Source: Polaribacter sp. SA4-10
GTDB lineage: Bacteria > Bacteroidota > Bacteroidia > Flavobacteriales > Flavobacteriaceae
Assembly (NCBI RefSeq): GCF_002163835.1
Contig: NZ_CP019331.1
Coordinates: 62,001 to 126,000 of the forward strand
Reading direction: 5' to 3'
DNA length: 64,000 nt
Numbering within the stretch: the first letter of the stretch is position 1; each line of letters opens with the position of its first letter. The notes beneath the pieces are model-generated. The model worked only from the letters and a program-made list of their open reading frames with translations, ran no database searches and was not told the DNA's origin. A program made the translations under genes and the position numbers. Of the stretch, positions 8,754 to 18,409 are shown piece by piece.

Positions 8754-9618
8754 GTTTTCCTTTGGCAGTTTTAGTTGATTTAAAGAAGTCATAATTTACA
8801 CTAAAACTTATCCAGGCTTTATCGTTGTATTTAAATCCGCTACCTAAATTACCAAATCCTTTGTCCCAGCCGACTATAAATCCCGGAGAAACAGTTCCGA
8901 ACTTGAAAGAAATTCCTAATCAATATGTTAATCCAAGTGCATTCTCAAGTTTCCCTGCATCTATAATATTTTCGTTGTTTGCCGAATTCTAATTCAAAGA
9001 AGTAACACCCGAAAATCCAAAAGGGGCAACATAAAATTGTTTTTCTGAAGAAACTCTCCATTTCCAACCAATAAAAGGTGCTATATTAAAGTCTCCATCA
9101 ATTATGGCTTCTGAAGCATTTCCAACTTTTAAACGATATTTAAAAGGAGCTGTTAGCAAACCAGAGAATACATCATTTGCATATTTATAATATTCAGTTT
9201 TAGTATTCTTTTAAATACCTTCTTCTTTAATCCAAAAATTTTCTTCATAATCAGGTGTATTGATAGTTTTTCCAGCTCTGGGATAGAATTTAGAACCATC
9301 TGCTAATATTTTAACAGCGTTTTGTTCTTGTTTTTTACTATTTCCAGAAATAGTAATGAGTTAGTATTTTACTCCGCTAACATCTTTTAAAGGAAAATCA
9401 ACTTTCCTAAAATAGACTTGATAATTTATTTTTCGGTAATTATCAAAATTTGGACTTAATCCTTCGTCAGCATAAATTAAAATAATCATTTCCATTTTTC
9501 TTAACTCTTAATCCTAATGGTTTATCAGAATTTTGATTTTGCTCTTGTCTGATAACGAATGCTGATGTAAATAGTACTAGAAATGTTAATGTGATTAGTT
9601 TTTTTAATGTTTTGGTTT
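8754..9618 (-). pseudogene. Decayed outer-membrane beta-barrel-like protein cassette
   Basis: Read on the reverse strand, it opens with a signal-like segment (LKKLITLTFLVLFTSAFV). One frameshift follows near NDYFNL, and four in-frame stops lie further on. The remainder still reads as coherent protein, including APFIGWKWRVSSEKQFYVAP and the terminal KAWISFSVNYDFF, an aromatic-ending strand typical of outer-membrane barrels. The whole is flanked by GTTACTCAAC (8735) and GTTGGGTAAC (9624-9633), which are complementary except for one T/C difference, the same cassette-end pattern as at 18-31 kb. It is a dead cassette; the specific family is unknown. Confidence 0.6.
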
Positions 9619-9765
9619 TTAATGTTGGGTAACTTCTCTATATGCTTATAGTTCATTTAAAGACTAAAATTAAGTAACGTAAGTACATCTTTAGAATTGA
9701 TAAAAACTTGCTGTCCATTGTCTTCTAAGTTGGATCTTTAATCAAAAAACAATACCCGATCTATT

Positions 9766-10536
9766 TCAATTTTTTGATGTAATAAATATATTTTTTAATT
9801 TATCTATAATCCCTTTTAGTATGCTAAATATAGCATCTGATGAAAAACCACCAAGGAGTGCTAAAACGGGTTTGTCAAAGCTACTATTACTTAAAAGGCC
9901 TGGTGGAACGATTTCAGTCATAATGATACCTGCTATAATGCCTAACAGTATTTGAATTGAATACTCTACTGAATCCTCAGGAATTAATGTTCCTTCTTTA
10001 AGAGAAGTAATTATGTTTTTGAGCAAAAAAAATAAGACGCCCATTCCTGAGATACTGGCTAAATAAATAATTATTTTTAATAATTGAAATCCGTCATTTC
10101 CTAGAATACCTTTGGATAAATTTACAGAATTCACCTCTACAGACATCCCAGAAGCAATAAACATAATTAAAAAAAACAATGCTAATATGAGTAAGTTTCT
10201 AATACCTGGTAGCCTACTTATAAACATTTTCTTACTGCTATTTCTTGTCAGTCCTTTTAAAAAGAAAATAGATTTTGGAGTCGCTGGAGCTATATTTTTA
10301 CAGAGTAAATTATGGGCGTTAATCAAATCATTTACATTGCTATTTTGAATTAATGAATTAACTTCTGTTTTGATTATAATGCCATTATGTACGGCATAAG
10401 AAAGCATGTTGTTTATCTCTTCGCTAAGTTCATCTAATACCTCTTGAGAAATCCCTGGTGAACCGTTAACCAACAATTTTTGATCTTTTGATTTTTCTAT
10501 CGGAGGTTTTACCTCAGGGTTTGATGTCTTATCCAT
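9766..10536 (-). CDS. Hypothetical membrane protein, last gene of patatin operon
   Basis: The protein has 256 residues. It has a polar N-terminal third (to about residue 105), then hydrophobic segments at about 112-130, 150-172, 192-210 and 220-235. It is not a recognised transporter. The start lies about 20 bases after the patatin gene's stop, so the two are surely co-transcribed. In such a position it could anchor the lipase, protect the membrane from it or be an effector, but that is inference from context only. Confidence 0.55.
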   Translation of the reverse strand: MDKTSNPEVKPPIEKSKDQKLLVNGSPGISQEVLDELSEEINNMLSYAVHNGIIIKTEVNSLIQNSNVNDLINAHNLLCKNIAPATPKSIFFLKGLTRNSSKKMFISRLPGIRNLLILALFFLIMFIASGMSVEVNSVNLSKGILGNDGFQLLKIIIYLASISGMGVLFFLLKNIITSLKEGTLIPEDSVEYSIQILLGIIAGIIMTEIVPPGLLSNSSFDKPVLALLGGFSSDAIFSILKGIIDKLKNIFITSKN

Positions 10537-10555
10537 ATTGTTATTTTTTTATTAC

Positions 10556-11617
10556 CTAATCTAAGAGTGCGTCTAAAAACTTGTCTAACCCTTTAGATAT
10601 TGCGTATTCAAGTGTTTTTTCTCCTGCCTTTTTTAAATTATTAATGTTTTCAGGGGAAGCATTAGACATGTCTGAAGCGTACGTGCGATCTTTCTGTGGA
10701 GTATCAATTCTTAAATAAGACTCTTCATTATTAGCTTGTTGTACTTGAAAGATTTCATTCATTTGAAATGCTACTGTGTCGATATTCCCATCCATCATTA
10801 TTTCGGGGATTAATTGTGCCCATTTCAGTAAACTCCAACGGTCACTTTTTTCTTTATTCTCAATTTTAAAACCACCACCACCTGTGCCTATAGATAAAAT
10901 ATGCATACCACTAGCAGAGGGTTCATTATTAGCCCTGTCTTTAAAATTTGTATTTCTAGCCTCTGCGTATGCACACATTGTAGGGTTATTTGCAAAGACT
11001 CCGCCATCTAAATTTACCATATTATTACACCTAGTATCTTTTTGAGGACCAGAAGCCAGGTTTTTAATTTTTGCAGGAGGAAAATAAGTAGGTGCTGCAG
11101 ATGTTGATCTTAAAATATCACGCACAAGAAACTCTCTTTTAGCGGTGTCTTCTGTGCTTGTAAAAAAGAAAGAAGATTTCCGATTCATATCATAAGTAGT
11201 AATTAGACATGGCTTCATGAGCTCGCTTATTTTAAGGTCTCCAACTTTTTCTTTCAGTAATTTTTCAAGGTTTTGTGGGTTAAACTTTACAGCAGATCCT
11301 AAACCCCATAATCGTTTTATACCGTTAATTTTTGATGCATTAAAAATAGCGTGCCCATTGTCAACATAAAAATTAAAAGCATCTGTAGCAGAATACTTGG
11401 CTTTATTTTTATTTTCTTCTTGAGGAGTTAAATAGATACCCGTTAAAATTCCACCAGTACTCGTTCCTGCAATAAGGTCAAAGTGATCTGCAATGGTTGT
11501 TCCGGGTCTTCTTTCCTGAAGGTAATTTTCAGCGTATTTGATAATAGTTGCAGGGATAATGCCTCTAATACCTCCGCCATCTAATGATAAAATTCTAACT
11601 TTTTTCTTATTTTCCAT
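10556..11617 (-). CDS. Patatin-like phospholipase
   Basis: This is a 353-residue cytosolic-type patatin. It shows all catalytic landmarks: the oxyanion loop DGGGIRG (13-19), nucleophile elbow GTSTG with Ser53, and the catalytic aspartate in DGG (Asp204) of the Ser-Asp dyad. It has no signal peptide. Such enzymes hydrolyse acyl esters of membrane phospholipids. Full-length patatins of this kind also occur as CBASS effectors (CapV), but no nucleotidyltransferase gene is present here. It sits third in an operon with a lipoprotein, a 91-residue protein and a membrane protein. That setting suggests a dedicated membrane-targeting module of unknown purpose. Confidence 0.85.
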   Translation of the reverse strand: MENKKKVRILSLDGGGIRGIIPATIIKYAENYLQERRPGTTIADHFDLIAGTSTGGILTGIYLTPQEENKNKAKYSATDAFNFYVDNGHAIFNASKINGIKRLWGLGSAVKFNPQNLEKLLKEKVGDLKISELMKPCLITTYDMNRKSSFFFTSTEDTAKREFLVRDILRSTSAAPTYFPPAKIKNLASGPQKDTRCNNMVNLDGGVFANNPTMCAYAEARNTNFKDRANNEPSASGMHILSIGTGGGGFKIENKEKSDRWSLLKWAQLIPEIMMDGNIDTVAFQMNEIFQVQQANNEESYLRIDTPQKDRTYASDMSNASPENINNLKKAGEKTLEYAISKGLDKFLDALLD

Positions 11618-11735
11618 AATGTGTTTTTTGTAGGCAGATGAGGTTTAATAAAATAGACCTATTACACCCTTCTTTTTAGAACAATTATTGTTTTATTTAA
11701 GCTTAGTAAAAAACGCGTTATTTATTTTTTTAGCT

Positions 11736-12011
11736 TTAAAGTAACGCTGCAAACTCAGGTATTTTTTTTGCAATCTTAACCGCAACATCACCCAATGCTT
11801 TTATATTACCTACTAATTCTGCTCTTGATATGTTATCTTTTGAAGCTTGTTCAACAACTTTAATAATCGCTGCGTGATCTTCTGTATTAGGAGTAATAGA
11901 TGCAATTTCTTCTTTTGAAAGGCCTTTAAGTTGGTCTATTTCTACTTTATACTTTTCATTAGCGTTAAATGCCCCATCTGCTTCAGTAAATAATTCATCA
12001 AACCTTCCCAT
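11736..12011 (-). CDS. Hypothetical protein, 91 aa, in patatin operon
   Basis: A small acidic soluble protein (MGRFDELFTEADGAFNANEK to the C-terminal AKKIPEFAALL), probably all helical. It lies 5 bases after the lipoprotein gene and 118 bases before the patatin. Its size and position would suit a regulator or inhibitor of the lipase, but no family is recognised. Confidence 0.55.
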   Translation of the reverse strand: MGRFDELFTEADGAFNANEKYKVEIDQLKGLSKEEIASITPNTEDHAAIIKVVEQASKDNISRAELVGNIKALGDVAVKIAKKIPEFAALL

Positions 12012-12016
12012 TTTAT

Positions 12017-12724
12017 TTATTTTTTATTGGTGATACTTTTAATTTTATCTGATATTGTTTTCATCTTATCAAATGCATCATCGCTTTTGATATCAATTTT
12101 CCTTCCTTCTGTTAAAAGTGATTTTGTGAATTCTGACACCTTTAATAAGGTGTTATTAAGTTCTTCGTCTTTACCTTGAAGCCCTACAATAGACAATACT
12201 TCTTTCTGGCTTTCTTTCAAATTCAAGATAGATTGTAAATAGTTTGTAACTGAAGAATTTGCACGCCTCGTGTTTTCGTATGAGGTATTTATATTACGAA
12301 TAACAGAATCTTTCTGTTTTTGTATTGGGTCTAATAATTCGTTTGTTTTTTTCTTTATCTGAGTATTAGCAGCCTTTAGGAAATCTGTCATTTCATTAAA
12401 GGCTTTTTCAGTTTCTGCTTTTCCTCCAATTTTTCCAGCGTCTTCAATTGCACCAAAAATTGAAGGCCTTTGATTATTAAAACTGTCTAGTTCGCCTTTA
12501 AGAACATAATGAATAATAAACGGAGCATAAACGTCTTCAATAAAACCATCGATATTATTAATGATTTCTTTATAAAATAATTCAACCATTGTTTTATGAG
12601 ACCTCTGTAATACTATTAAATCCTTTCCTATTAATTTAGAAAGCTGAACGGTTTCTTTTGGTACAGAAACACAAGAGTTTAAAAGAAAGACGATGGCGAA
12701 TGTGACTAAAACTCTTAATTTCAT
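12017..12724 (-). CDS. Predicted lipoprotein, first gene of patatin operon
   Basis: This 235-residue protein begins MKLRVLVTFAIVFLLNSCVS. The short hydrophobic segment ending in NSC is a lipobox-like signal, with Cys18 as the lipidation site. The rest is highly helical and charged, with coiled-coil character (about residues 100-200), and ends in a lysine-rich tail. It is the promoter-proximal gene of the patatin operon. I do not recognise the family. Confidence 0.6.
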   Translation of the reverse strand: MKLRVLVTFAIVFLLNSCVSVPKETVQLSKLIGKDLIVLQRSHKTMVELFYKEIINNIDGFIEDVYAPFIIHYVLKGELDSFNNQRPSIFGAIEDAGKIGGKAETEKAFNEMTDFLKAANTQIKKKTNELLDPIQKQKDSVIRNINTSYENTRRANSSVTNYLQSILNLKESQKEVLSIVGLQGKDEELNNTLLKVSEFTKSLLTEGRKIDIKSDDAFDKMKTISDKIKSITNKK

Positions 12725-12866
12725 GTGTTTTGTTTTATATTTTGATAAATGTTTTTTTTTTGTGGATAAGCGCTGTATGTCTACTAAAAAGAATATTAGC
12801 CAACAATTGGCTTACCAAAATTTTAATTATTACTCAAACATACAGGAAGAAAATCATTTTTAATTG

Positions 12867-12904
12867 AGTATAAATACCTGTTTTTTAGATTAGGTATTTA
12901 TACT
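12867..12904. repeat. Perfect 13-bp hairpin
   Basis: AGTATAAATACCT (12867-12879) and its exact complement at 12892-12904 surround a 12-base loop. A close relative lies at 13764-13801, on the other side of an IS110 remnant. The surrounding 12725-13127 has no gene. Confidence 0.6.
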
Positions 12905-12967
12905 TGGCCTGGTGGAACGTACAATTTTAAACCTGAGGCACTAAAGCAAATCGTTTATATCTTACAA

Positions 12968-12990
12968 TTGCTGCTAACGTGTTTCTTTAG
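12968..12990. repeat. Fragment shared with attC-like site at 19774
   Basis: Twenty bases starting AACGTGTTTC are identical to the start of the site at 19774, and the preceding GCTGCT is cassette-like, but no matching partner end was found nearby. Confidence 0.35.
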
Positions 12991-13127
12991 TTTGTTTTGC
13001 TTACTGATTAAATGCTAACCGAACACCTACAGATAAAGGGGGGTAATCTAAATAAATAGGATGATTTTATCTCCCTGTAAACGATAAGAAATAGAGCTGT
13101 AAATGGGGTTAATTAAGCTTTAAATTT

Positions 13128-13516
13128 TGAGATAGCATCGATATCTGTATGAAAACACATTATTTTTAATTGTGGTTACAGATGGGGTTAAGAAGTTTGA
13201 GAACTCTTCACAGTTATGCAGTTATGTAGGTATAACGTCTGCAATAAGAGAATATGGAAGTAGTGTAAGAATTAGTGCAAGAATTTGTGAAATAGGTAAC
13301 AAGAAATAACGGAATCTACTTTTCTTATGTTCATCTACCGCTAGCAAACACAACAAGGGGTGTAGAGAAATTTACGAGCGAATTGTAAACAAAGGACAGC
13401 CCAAAAAAATAGTACTGATAGCAGTTTCTAATAAACTATTAAAACAGGCTTTTGCTATCGCAAAATCAGGGCATCGGTATGATCCAACTTTTGTGTCGGT
13501 ATTTGTGGCTAAATAG
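13128..13516 (+). pseudogene. IS110-family transposase, C-terminal remnant
   Basis: One frame reads VTDGVKKFENSSQLCSYVG, then SVRISARICEIGNKK, an in-frame stop, and RNLLFLCSSTASKHNKGCRE to IAKSGHRYDPTF. This is the IS116/IS110/IS902 C-terminal domain that carries the catalytic serine region. The N-terminal RuvC-like half is missing, and a frameshift lies near 13165. It is a dead insertion-sequence fragment. Confidence 0.7.
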
Positions 13517-13763
13517 TAAATAAAATCTAAAAAAAAATGAACAAAAAATGTTTAATTATAAAATTAAGCCTAAAATAATAGTGTACAAAATTAATGAAGA
13601 AAAGCGTTGTTTTTTAACTCAGTTCTTTGTTGTGCCCTTTTTCTTCTACACCCCAAATCCGTTCTTTCGTATACAAATATCAAGTGTCTATGGCATTTTT
13701 TTAGAATTCAATTCATTAATTCTTCAACTTTGAATTGCCTAATAGTATGAGGTAACAGGGTTA

Positions 13764-13801
13764 AGTATAAATACTCAATTTTTAAAACCAGTATTTATAC
13801 T
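13764..13801. repeat. Perfect 12-bp hairpin
   Basis: AGTATAAATACT and its complement AGTATTTATACT flank a 14-base loop about 150 bases before the gene at 13948. It is similar to the hairpin at 12867. The rest of 13517-13947 shows no gene. Confidence 0.55.
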
Positions 13802-13947
13802 CTAGTAATTACTGAACTTACGTTAGATATTTGTAATGTAATTAAAAAAATATCCTATTAAGTAGCTACTATCAGTTTTTAATTACCAAGGTGGAATCCG
13901 AAAAGCCTGTTTTAAATAGAGTAAGAAAATTATAAAATCACAGTTTT

Positions 13948-15300
13948 ATGGCAATCAATTCAGACCAAATATGGTCAAAATTTTATGAGCAAATTACAGA
14001 AGTTGTAGTTCCTAATTTTGATAAGAACAAACAAGTTATATCAATAGCTGGAACAACTCTGAATGCAGATGTAATCAACGCAGACCCCGGCATTAGTAAT
14101 AGTAATATCTTTGATATTGGAAACTTATTACCAGCGGCAAGTCCTACTTACTCGCCAGGTGGAGATTTGATTACTTCTTACTCATTGTTTTTACAGAATA
14201 TTGATTTGGGGGGAGACTCTAATCCAGCTTTAGAAAATCAAATTAATATTGCAGCGACTAATCTAAATGCAAGTCAGGAAAACTTTTCTACAGTTCAAGG
14301 AAAAGCTTATACGCAATATGGTACTTATAAGACCGTTATCAATCCAACCTATGCTGGAGATTTTGATACTTGGGCTAACACAAATTATCCTACTTATGGC
14401 GCAGCAAAATCAAACTTAAATGGAGCAATGGCAGCGTATGACGGCCTTATGACTCAAAGATATGGAGCGGGATATGCTACTCTTCAAGCTTCACAGGCAG
14501 CGGTCAGTGCTATTACAGGTGCGAAGAGTTTAGTTGCTTCTAATCCTTACAATATGGGAGTAAAAGTAGGATCTGTAGCTCCTGCAGGAAGTGTTACTGT
14601 ATTACCTGGACAAGAAAACCCAGTTTTACCCACTGAATTAAAGTCTACTTTCAGACCAGCTTACAACATAGGAGGTGGATTACCTGGCACGTTTACTTCT
14701 TGGCAGACAGCTAGTGTTGCTAAAAAATTCCCTGTATCTGTTAAATTATCGGGCAATTTTTCTTCAGGAAACTATAGTGATTTTGGATGGTCAGAATCAG
14801 TTCAAGCATCATATAGATCATGGTTTTCTGTAAAATTGGATCAGCAAGCATCTTACTCAGCAGTAAGTCAAAATTGGGATCAATCATCTTTCGATTGTGA
14901 GATTTCATTCAATGGGATGCAACAGTTTCCTATTACTCCTGATGCAAATTGGTTTAGCCCAGGAATGATTCAGAATTACAAAGATAAGCTACTTTCAACT
15001 AGCCCTCAGTTTTTTGGAGAGGGTGGAAGTCTGAATGTAATTCCTTCTTCAGTATTATTAGGTTATGGTTTGAAAATCAAAATCAAAATTGATAATGCAA
15101 GTTATTCTTCTTTGAAAACAGCTTTCCAACAATCAGCTTCTCTTTCAGTAGGTGTAGGACCGTTCAATCTAAGTGTATCTGAGTCTTCTCATAACTATAA
15201 GTCAGAATTCAGTTATGATGATAATTCTAGCACATTGATAATCGAGCCAGAGAATACGAATATACCATTCTTGTTAGGAGTACTGAGTAATAAGTACTAA
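13948..15300 (+). CDS. Unknown protein A of a tandem paralogous pair
   Basis: This 450-residue soluble protein has no signal peptide. It is rich in Ser, Ala, Asn, Tyr and Gly, with an Ala-rich helical stretch near residues 110-200. It aligns by eye with the next gene in several blocks: NIFDIGNLLP...GGDLITSYSLFLQN (about 52-85), AITGAKSL...NPYNM (about 190-208), WFSPGMIQNYKDKLLSTSPQFFG (about 335-357) and IPSSVLLGYGLKIKIKI (about 364-380). The C-terminal region is rich in beta strands. I know no function; it may be a secreted or surface protein using an unrecognised route. The pair is followed by a 69-residue gene on the same strand. Confidence 0.65.
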   Translation: MAINSDQIWSKFYEQITEVVVPNFDKNKQVISIAGTTLNADVINADPGISNSNIFDIGNLLPAASPTYSPGGDLITSYSLFLQNIDLGGDSNPALENQINIAATNLNASQENFSTVQGKAYTQYGTYKTVINPTYAGDFDTWANTNYPTYGAAKSNLNGAMAAYDGLMTQRYGAGYATLQASQAAVSAITGAKSLVASNPYNMGVKVGSVAPAGSVTVLPGQENPVLPTELKSTFRPAYNIGGGLPGTFTSWQTASVAKKFPVSVKLSGNFSSGNYSDFGWSESVQASYRSWFSVKLDQQASYSAVSQNWDQSSFDCEISFNGMQQFPITPDANWFSPGMIQNYKDKLLSTSPQFFGEGGSLNVIPSSVLLGYGLKIKIKIDNASYSSLKTAFQQSASLSVGVGPFNLSVSESSHNYKSEFSYDDNSSTLIIEPENTNIPFLLGVLSNKY

Positions 15301-15312
15301 ACCTCAATTTAT

Positions 15313-15347
15313 GGATCATAAGGAGGAATTATTCTTCCTTATGGTCC
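15313..15347 (+). terminator. Hairpin between the two paralogues
   Basis: GGATCATAAGGAGGAA pairs with TTCTTCCTTATGGTCC (14 of 16, with two wobble-type pairs) around a three-base loop. There is no long T run, so it may be an RNA-stability or attenuating element more than a full terminator. Confidence 0.45.
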
Positions 15348-15365
15348 TTATAAACTAATCAAATT

Positions 15366-16688
15366 ATGCCAGCATCAAATAGTTTCACCAAAAAATCAAT
15401 GGATCAATTATATTCTGGAATTATAGACTTTCTAAAATTGGAAGATGTCAATATGGACGCATATGATTTAGCTCAAAGTGGATTTTTAATGAATGTCAAT
15501 TTACTCAATGATCAAAAGCCGATCGTAAATCAAGAAATATTTGATATTGGAAATTCACTACCTGAAGATAATCTATCCTATATACCCAATGGCGATTTAA
15601 TAACTAGTTATAGCTTGTTTTTGAATAATTTAATCCCAACAGATTTGCCTTCTGATGTGAAAGAAAGCTATCAAAAAGCGGTATTGGAAAAAGTGGCTTC
15701 TGAAAAAGCATTTATAGAACTTAAAAATATATCTTCAGACAAATCAATATTCAAAAAACCTGGTTCTAGTTCCTCTAGGTCAAACGATTTTAAGGTTCAA
15801 AATCAAAACCTAGTTCAGAATATAGAACAGTGGGAAAATGCGGTTTATAACGTACTTAAGAATTATAAACCGATAGTTAAAAGATCTGCATTTTCTAGTT
15901 TAGCCCAATCTATTCAATTACCAACATTGAGTGAAGCGATGTCAGAGGTAAGTTTTATAACAGGCGCAAGAAATATTGAACATCTTAATTCGTACAATAT
16001 GAAAGTCAATTCTGATCCTCCTAAAAAAGATTGTACTTATTCCGCTAAATTCGGAGCGAATGTTCCTGCAGGTCTCTATGATGAATGGATCTATAATGCA
16101 AATAATAATATTTTCCCTTGTGTTATAAAGGCTTCAAGTGAAGAGCCAATGTATATCAATTACGATACCTCAGAATCATCACAGTCATTCAGGCGAAAGA
16201 CTAAGGGCGAGCGGATTACTATGGAGACATATCAAATTGAAGCTAAATTTTCAGGGTTAGATAAAGCAGACTTATATCCTATCGAATGGTTTCATCCTGA
16301 GTTCTTCTTACAGAATGGATATGAATTAATATCATCCTCTCCAAAATATTTTGGTGTAGACGGTATCCTTGAAAATATACCAACTTCAATAATACTCGCT
16401 TATAATGTACAAATCAAAATAGAGTTTACCAAAGGTGGATTCGATACGTTTAACGATGCTCTTGCAAAAACTAAAAAAAAGGAGGGTTTTGAACTTTCTC
16501 TGGGTTCCATAGGTATATTTCCGCAAGGGAAGCAGCAAAATTTTAACATTACCCCAGTTCCCAAAACCAACACTATAGTTTTGGATACACAACAGCTAAA
16601 AACACCCAATTTGGTAGGGGTATACTCAAGAAAAGTAAGCAATTATATAGAGAATTCTGGCAATGGCTGGAATTGCATATCATCATAA
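15366..16688 (+). CDS. Unknown protein B of a tandem paralogous pair
   Basis: This 440-residue protein is a paralogue of the preceding gene. Shared blocks are EIFDIGNSLP...NGDLITSYSLFLNN, FITGARN...NSYNMKV, WFHPEFF...LISSSPKYFG and IPTSIILAYNVQIKIEF. The middle third has diverged more (a lysine- and serine-rich linker near residues 115-140). No signal peptide or membrane segment is present. It lies 65 bases after its partner, with the hairpin between them, and is presumably expressed from the same promoter. Its function is unknown. Confidence 0.65.
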   Translation: MPASNSFTKKSMDQLYSGIIDFLKLEDVNMDAYDLAQSGFLMNVNLLNDQKPIVNQEIFDIGNSLPEDNLSYIPNGDLITSYSLFLNNLIPTDLPSDVKESYQKAVLEKVASEKAFIELKNISSDKSIFKKPGSSSSRSNDFKVQNQNLVQNIEQWENAVYNVLKNYKPIVKRSAFSSLAQSIQLPTLSEAMSEVSFITGARNIEHLNSYNMKVNSDPPKKDCTYSAKFGANVPAGLYDEWIYNANNNIFPCVIKASSEEPMYINYDTSESSQSFRRKTKGERITMETYQIEAKFSGLDKADLYPIEWFHPEFFLQNGYELISSSPKYFGVDGILENIPTSIILAYNVQIKIEFTKGGFDTFNDALAKTKKKEGFELSLGSIGIFPQGKQQNFNITPVPKTNTIVLDTQQLKTPNLVGVYSRKVSNYIENSGNGWNCISS

Positions 16689-16727
16689 ACCAATATGTTT
16701 TTTTTAACAATTTAAAACCCTGAAAAT

Positions 16728-16937
16728 ATGTCAAAAGTAAAAAAGAAAGATTTAGAAACCTATATCACTCAATATGGAGGGACACTGGTACAACTTAAAA
16801 ACGGAAATTACAATATTCGAAACGGAGAAAAATCTGTAAATATTGGCAAGCCTGATTCAAGCAATAAATGGGCATCTGCACAGCTAGAGAGAGCTTGGGG
16901 AGATGCAACTGATATTCCAAAGCCAGATAGCATTTAG
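16728..16937 (+). CDS. Small hypothetical protein, 69 aa
   Basis: A short basic protein (MSKVKKKDLETYITQYGGTL to the end DIPKPDSI), 39 bases after the second paralogue and on the same strand. GGTLVQLKNGNYNIRNGEKS looks like a small beta unit. No family is recognised; co-transcription with the tandem pair is likely. Confidence 0.5.
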   Translation: MSKVKKKDLETYITQYGGTLVQLKNGNYNIRNGEKSVNIGKPDSSNKWASAQLERAWGDATDIPKPDSI

Positions 16938-16986
16938 TACGTTTGACCCGGATTCCAATAATTGAAAAAATTAAGGATTAAACTTA

Positions 16987-18070
16987 TGTATAACAATTAT
17001 GATTCCGGAGATAATTTTACAATTACCATCAAATCTAATATCAGTAATCGGAAAATTTTTGGTGTAAATGTAATTGGAATTGAAGACGCATTTAACGACT
17101 AGAACTTATGAATTTACAACAGCCGTTTTGTCTTATTAGGTAATAATAGACAATTTGTGGACGCAAGTCACCAATAATCAATGGGAAAATATGCTGAATA
17201 AGATCTGGAGAGATAGAGGCTTTTACTTTTATGAATAAATCAGAAGTCGTGGGCTCGAAACAAGGATTAACTCACCAAACGATCTTTTAAGCGAAATAAG
17301 AAAAGCACTGTCTCTTTGGATAGAGGGAATAGATATAAGATTACACTTATAATTACAAGTAGTAGCGGTCAGTTAATGCACCTGGAAATTTGCCAATTCC
17401 CAATCAGACAAATTTACCACAAAGAAGGGGATATAGATGCCTTCCGAAATGCCTTTCCTGTCATCAAAGAAAAACGGGATTTAAGTTTACTTGGCTTACC
17501 TAAAGCATATGTTTATTCCTCAAGCATTAAAGAAAATACATCGGGGTTCACCGTTCATTTCGATCCGCATCCTACCCTACCAAATACAGGTTCTTTAAAA
17601 TACATGGTTTATGTTATTGGAGGTTCGGTCAAACGGTTGTAATAAGAACAACTAGCTCTCATAACCGATCAAATAACGGTAAATACAAAGTGACTTATGC
17701 GAGTAATTGATAAGGTTTTTGACAGAATTAAATTAACTAACGATCTTATCCTATGTCAAGATCATAACGCAAACTCGATTTACGATAACAAATGGAACGT
17801 TACTGTAGATACTTCTCTCATTATAGGGCACTTTTACAATAATTATTTTCAATGCATAAGAAACAGTAATATACAATGATTTGATAGAAGTGGGAAATTT
17901 CAAGACACATTTCCAAATCCTTCAAGTGGCAGTTGCGGGGCAATACACTCTACTAATAGAAAAACACTATAAGCGTTAGATATTTGGTTATAAGAAAAGG
18001 AATTATGAGAATAAAGAAAAGGTTAACCTATTTCAGGAAAGTACATACATTCAATGTCTTGTCCTGAAAT
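16987..18070 (+). pseudogene. Decayed coding region of unknown function
   Basis: Several disconnected coding stretches remain on the plus strand: YDSGDNFTITIKSNISNRKI (from 16987), TNNQWENMLNKIWRDRGFYF (near 17170) and a 108-codon stretch at 17316-17642 containing IRQIYHKEGDIDAFRNAFPV and LGLPKAYVYSS. A further stretch follows from 17697. Stops and frame changes separate them. They may be remains of one or two genes once following the tandem paralogues. No family is recognised. Confidence 0.4.
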
Positions 18071-18093
18071 ACGGCTAAAGGTTAAAATTGAAT

Positions 18094-18303
18094 TTACGCT
18101 GATAATTGATATACCCTATTTGGTGTTTTAAAGTCTAAAGATAAGTGTAATCTTACCTCATTACATAATTTAATGGCACTTTTTGCCGCTCTTTTGGCGT
18201 GGGCTATGTTTGCAAAGATTTGATCGAAATAAAACTCGTCTTTTAGTATCCCGTTAACTCTTTCGGCCATTGCATTTTCGTAGCAATGATTTTCCTCAGT
18301 CAT
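18094..18303 (-). pseudogene. IS3-family transposase C-terminal fragment
   Basis: The frame reads MTEENHCYENAMAERVNGIL to HLSLDFKTPNRVYQLSA. This is the end of an rve integrase domain with the third catalytic acid (Glu in YENAMAERVNG). About 69 residues remain of a normal 280 or so. The remnant is followed on its right by the AGGACGGGTCA end sequence at 18442-18452, which recurs at 24660, 27852 and 51428. Confidence 0.8.
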
Positions 18304-18409
18304 ACTTATATCAATCTTTTTTATTTTGAGTATTTGCCAATACTAAGTTCGGCTAAAATTTTTAATTTAAAAGGTTCGCTGTAACGTCTAATTACTTTGT
18401 CATTTCTGT

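Noticed and set aside
10556..11617. CBASS defence locus
   Set aside because: Only the patatin is compatible; there is no CD-NTase, Cap2 or Cap3-like gene nearby.
13548..13733. A 61-codon frame before the tandem paralogues
   Set aside because: It is low complexity, has no coding character and spans a spacer next to a hairpin.
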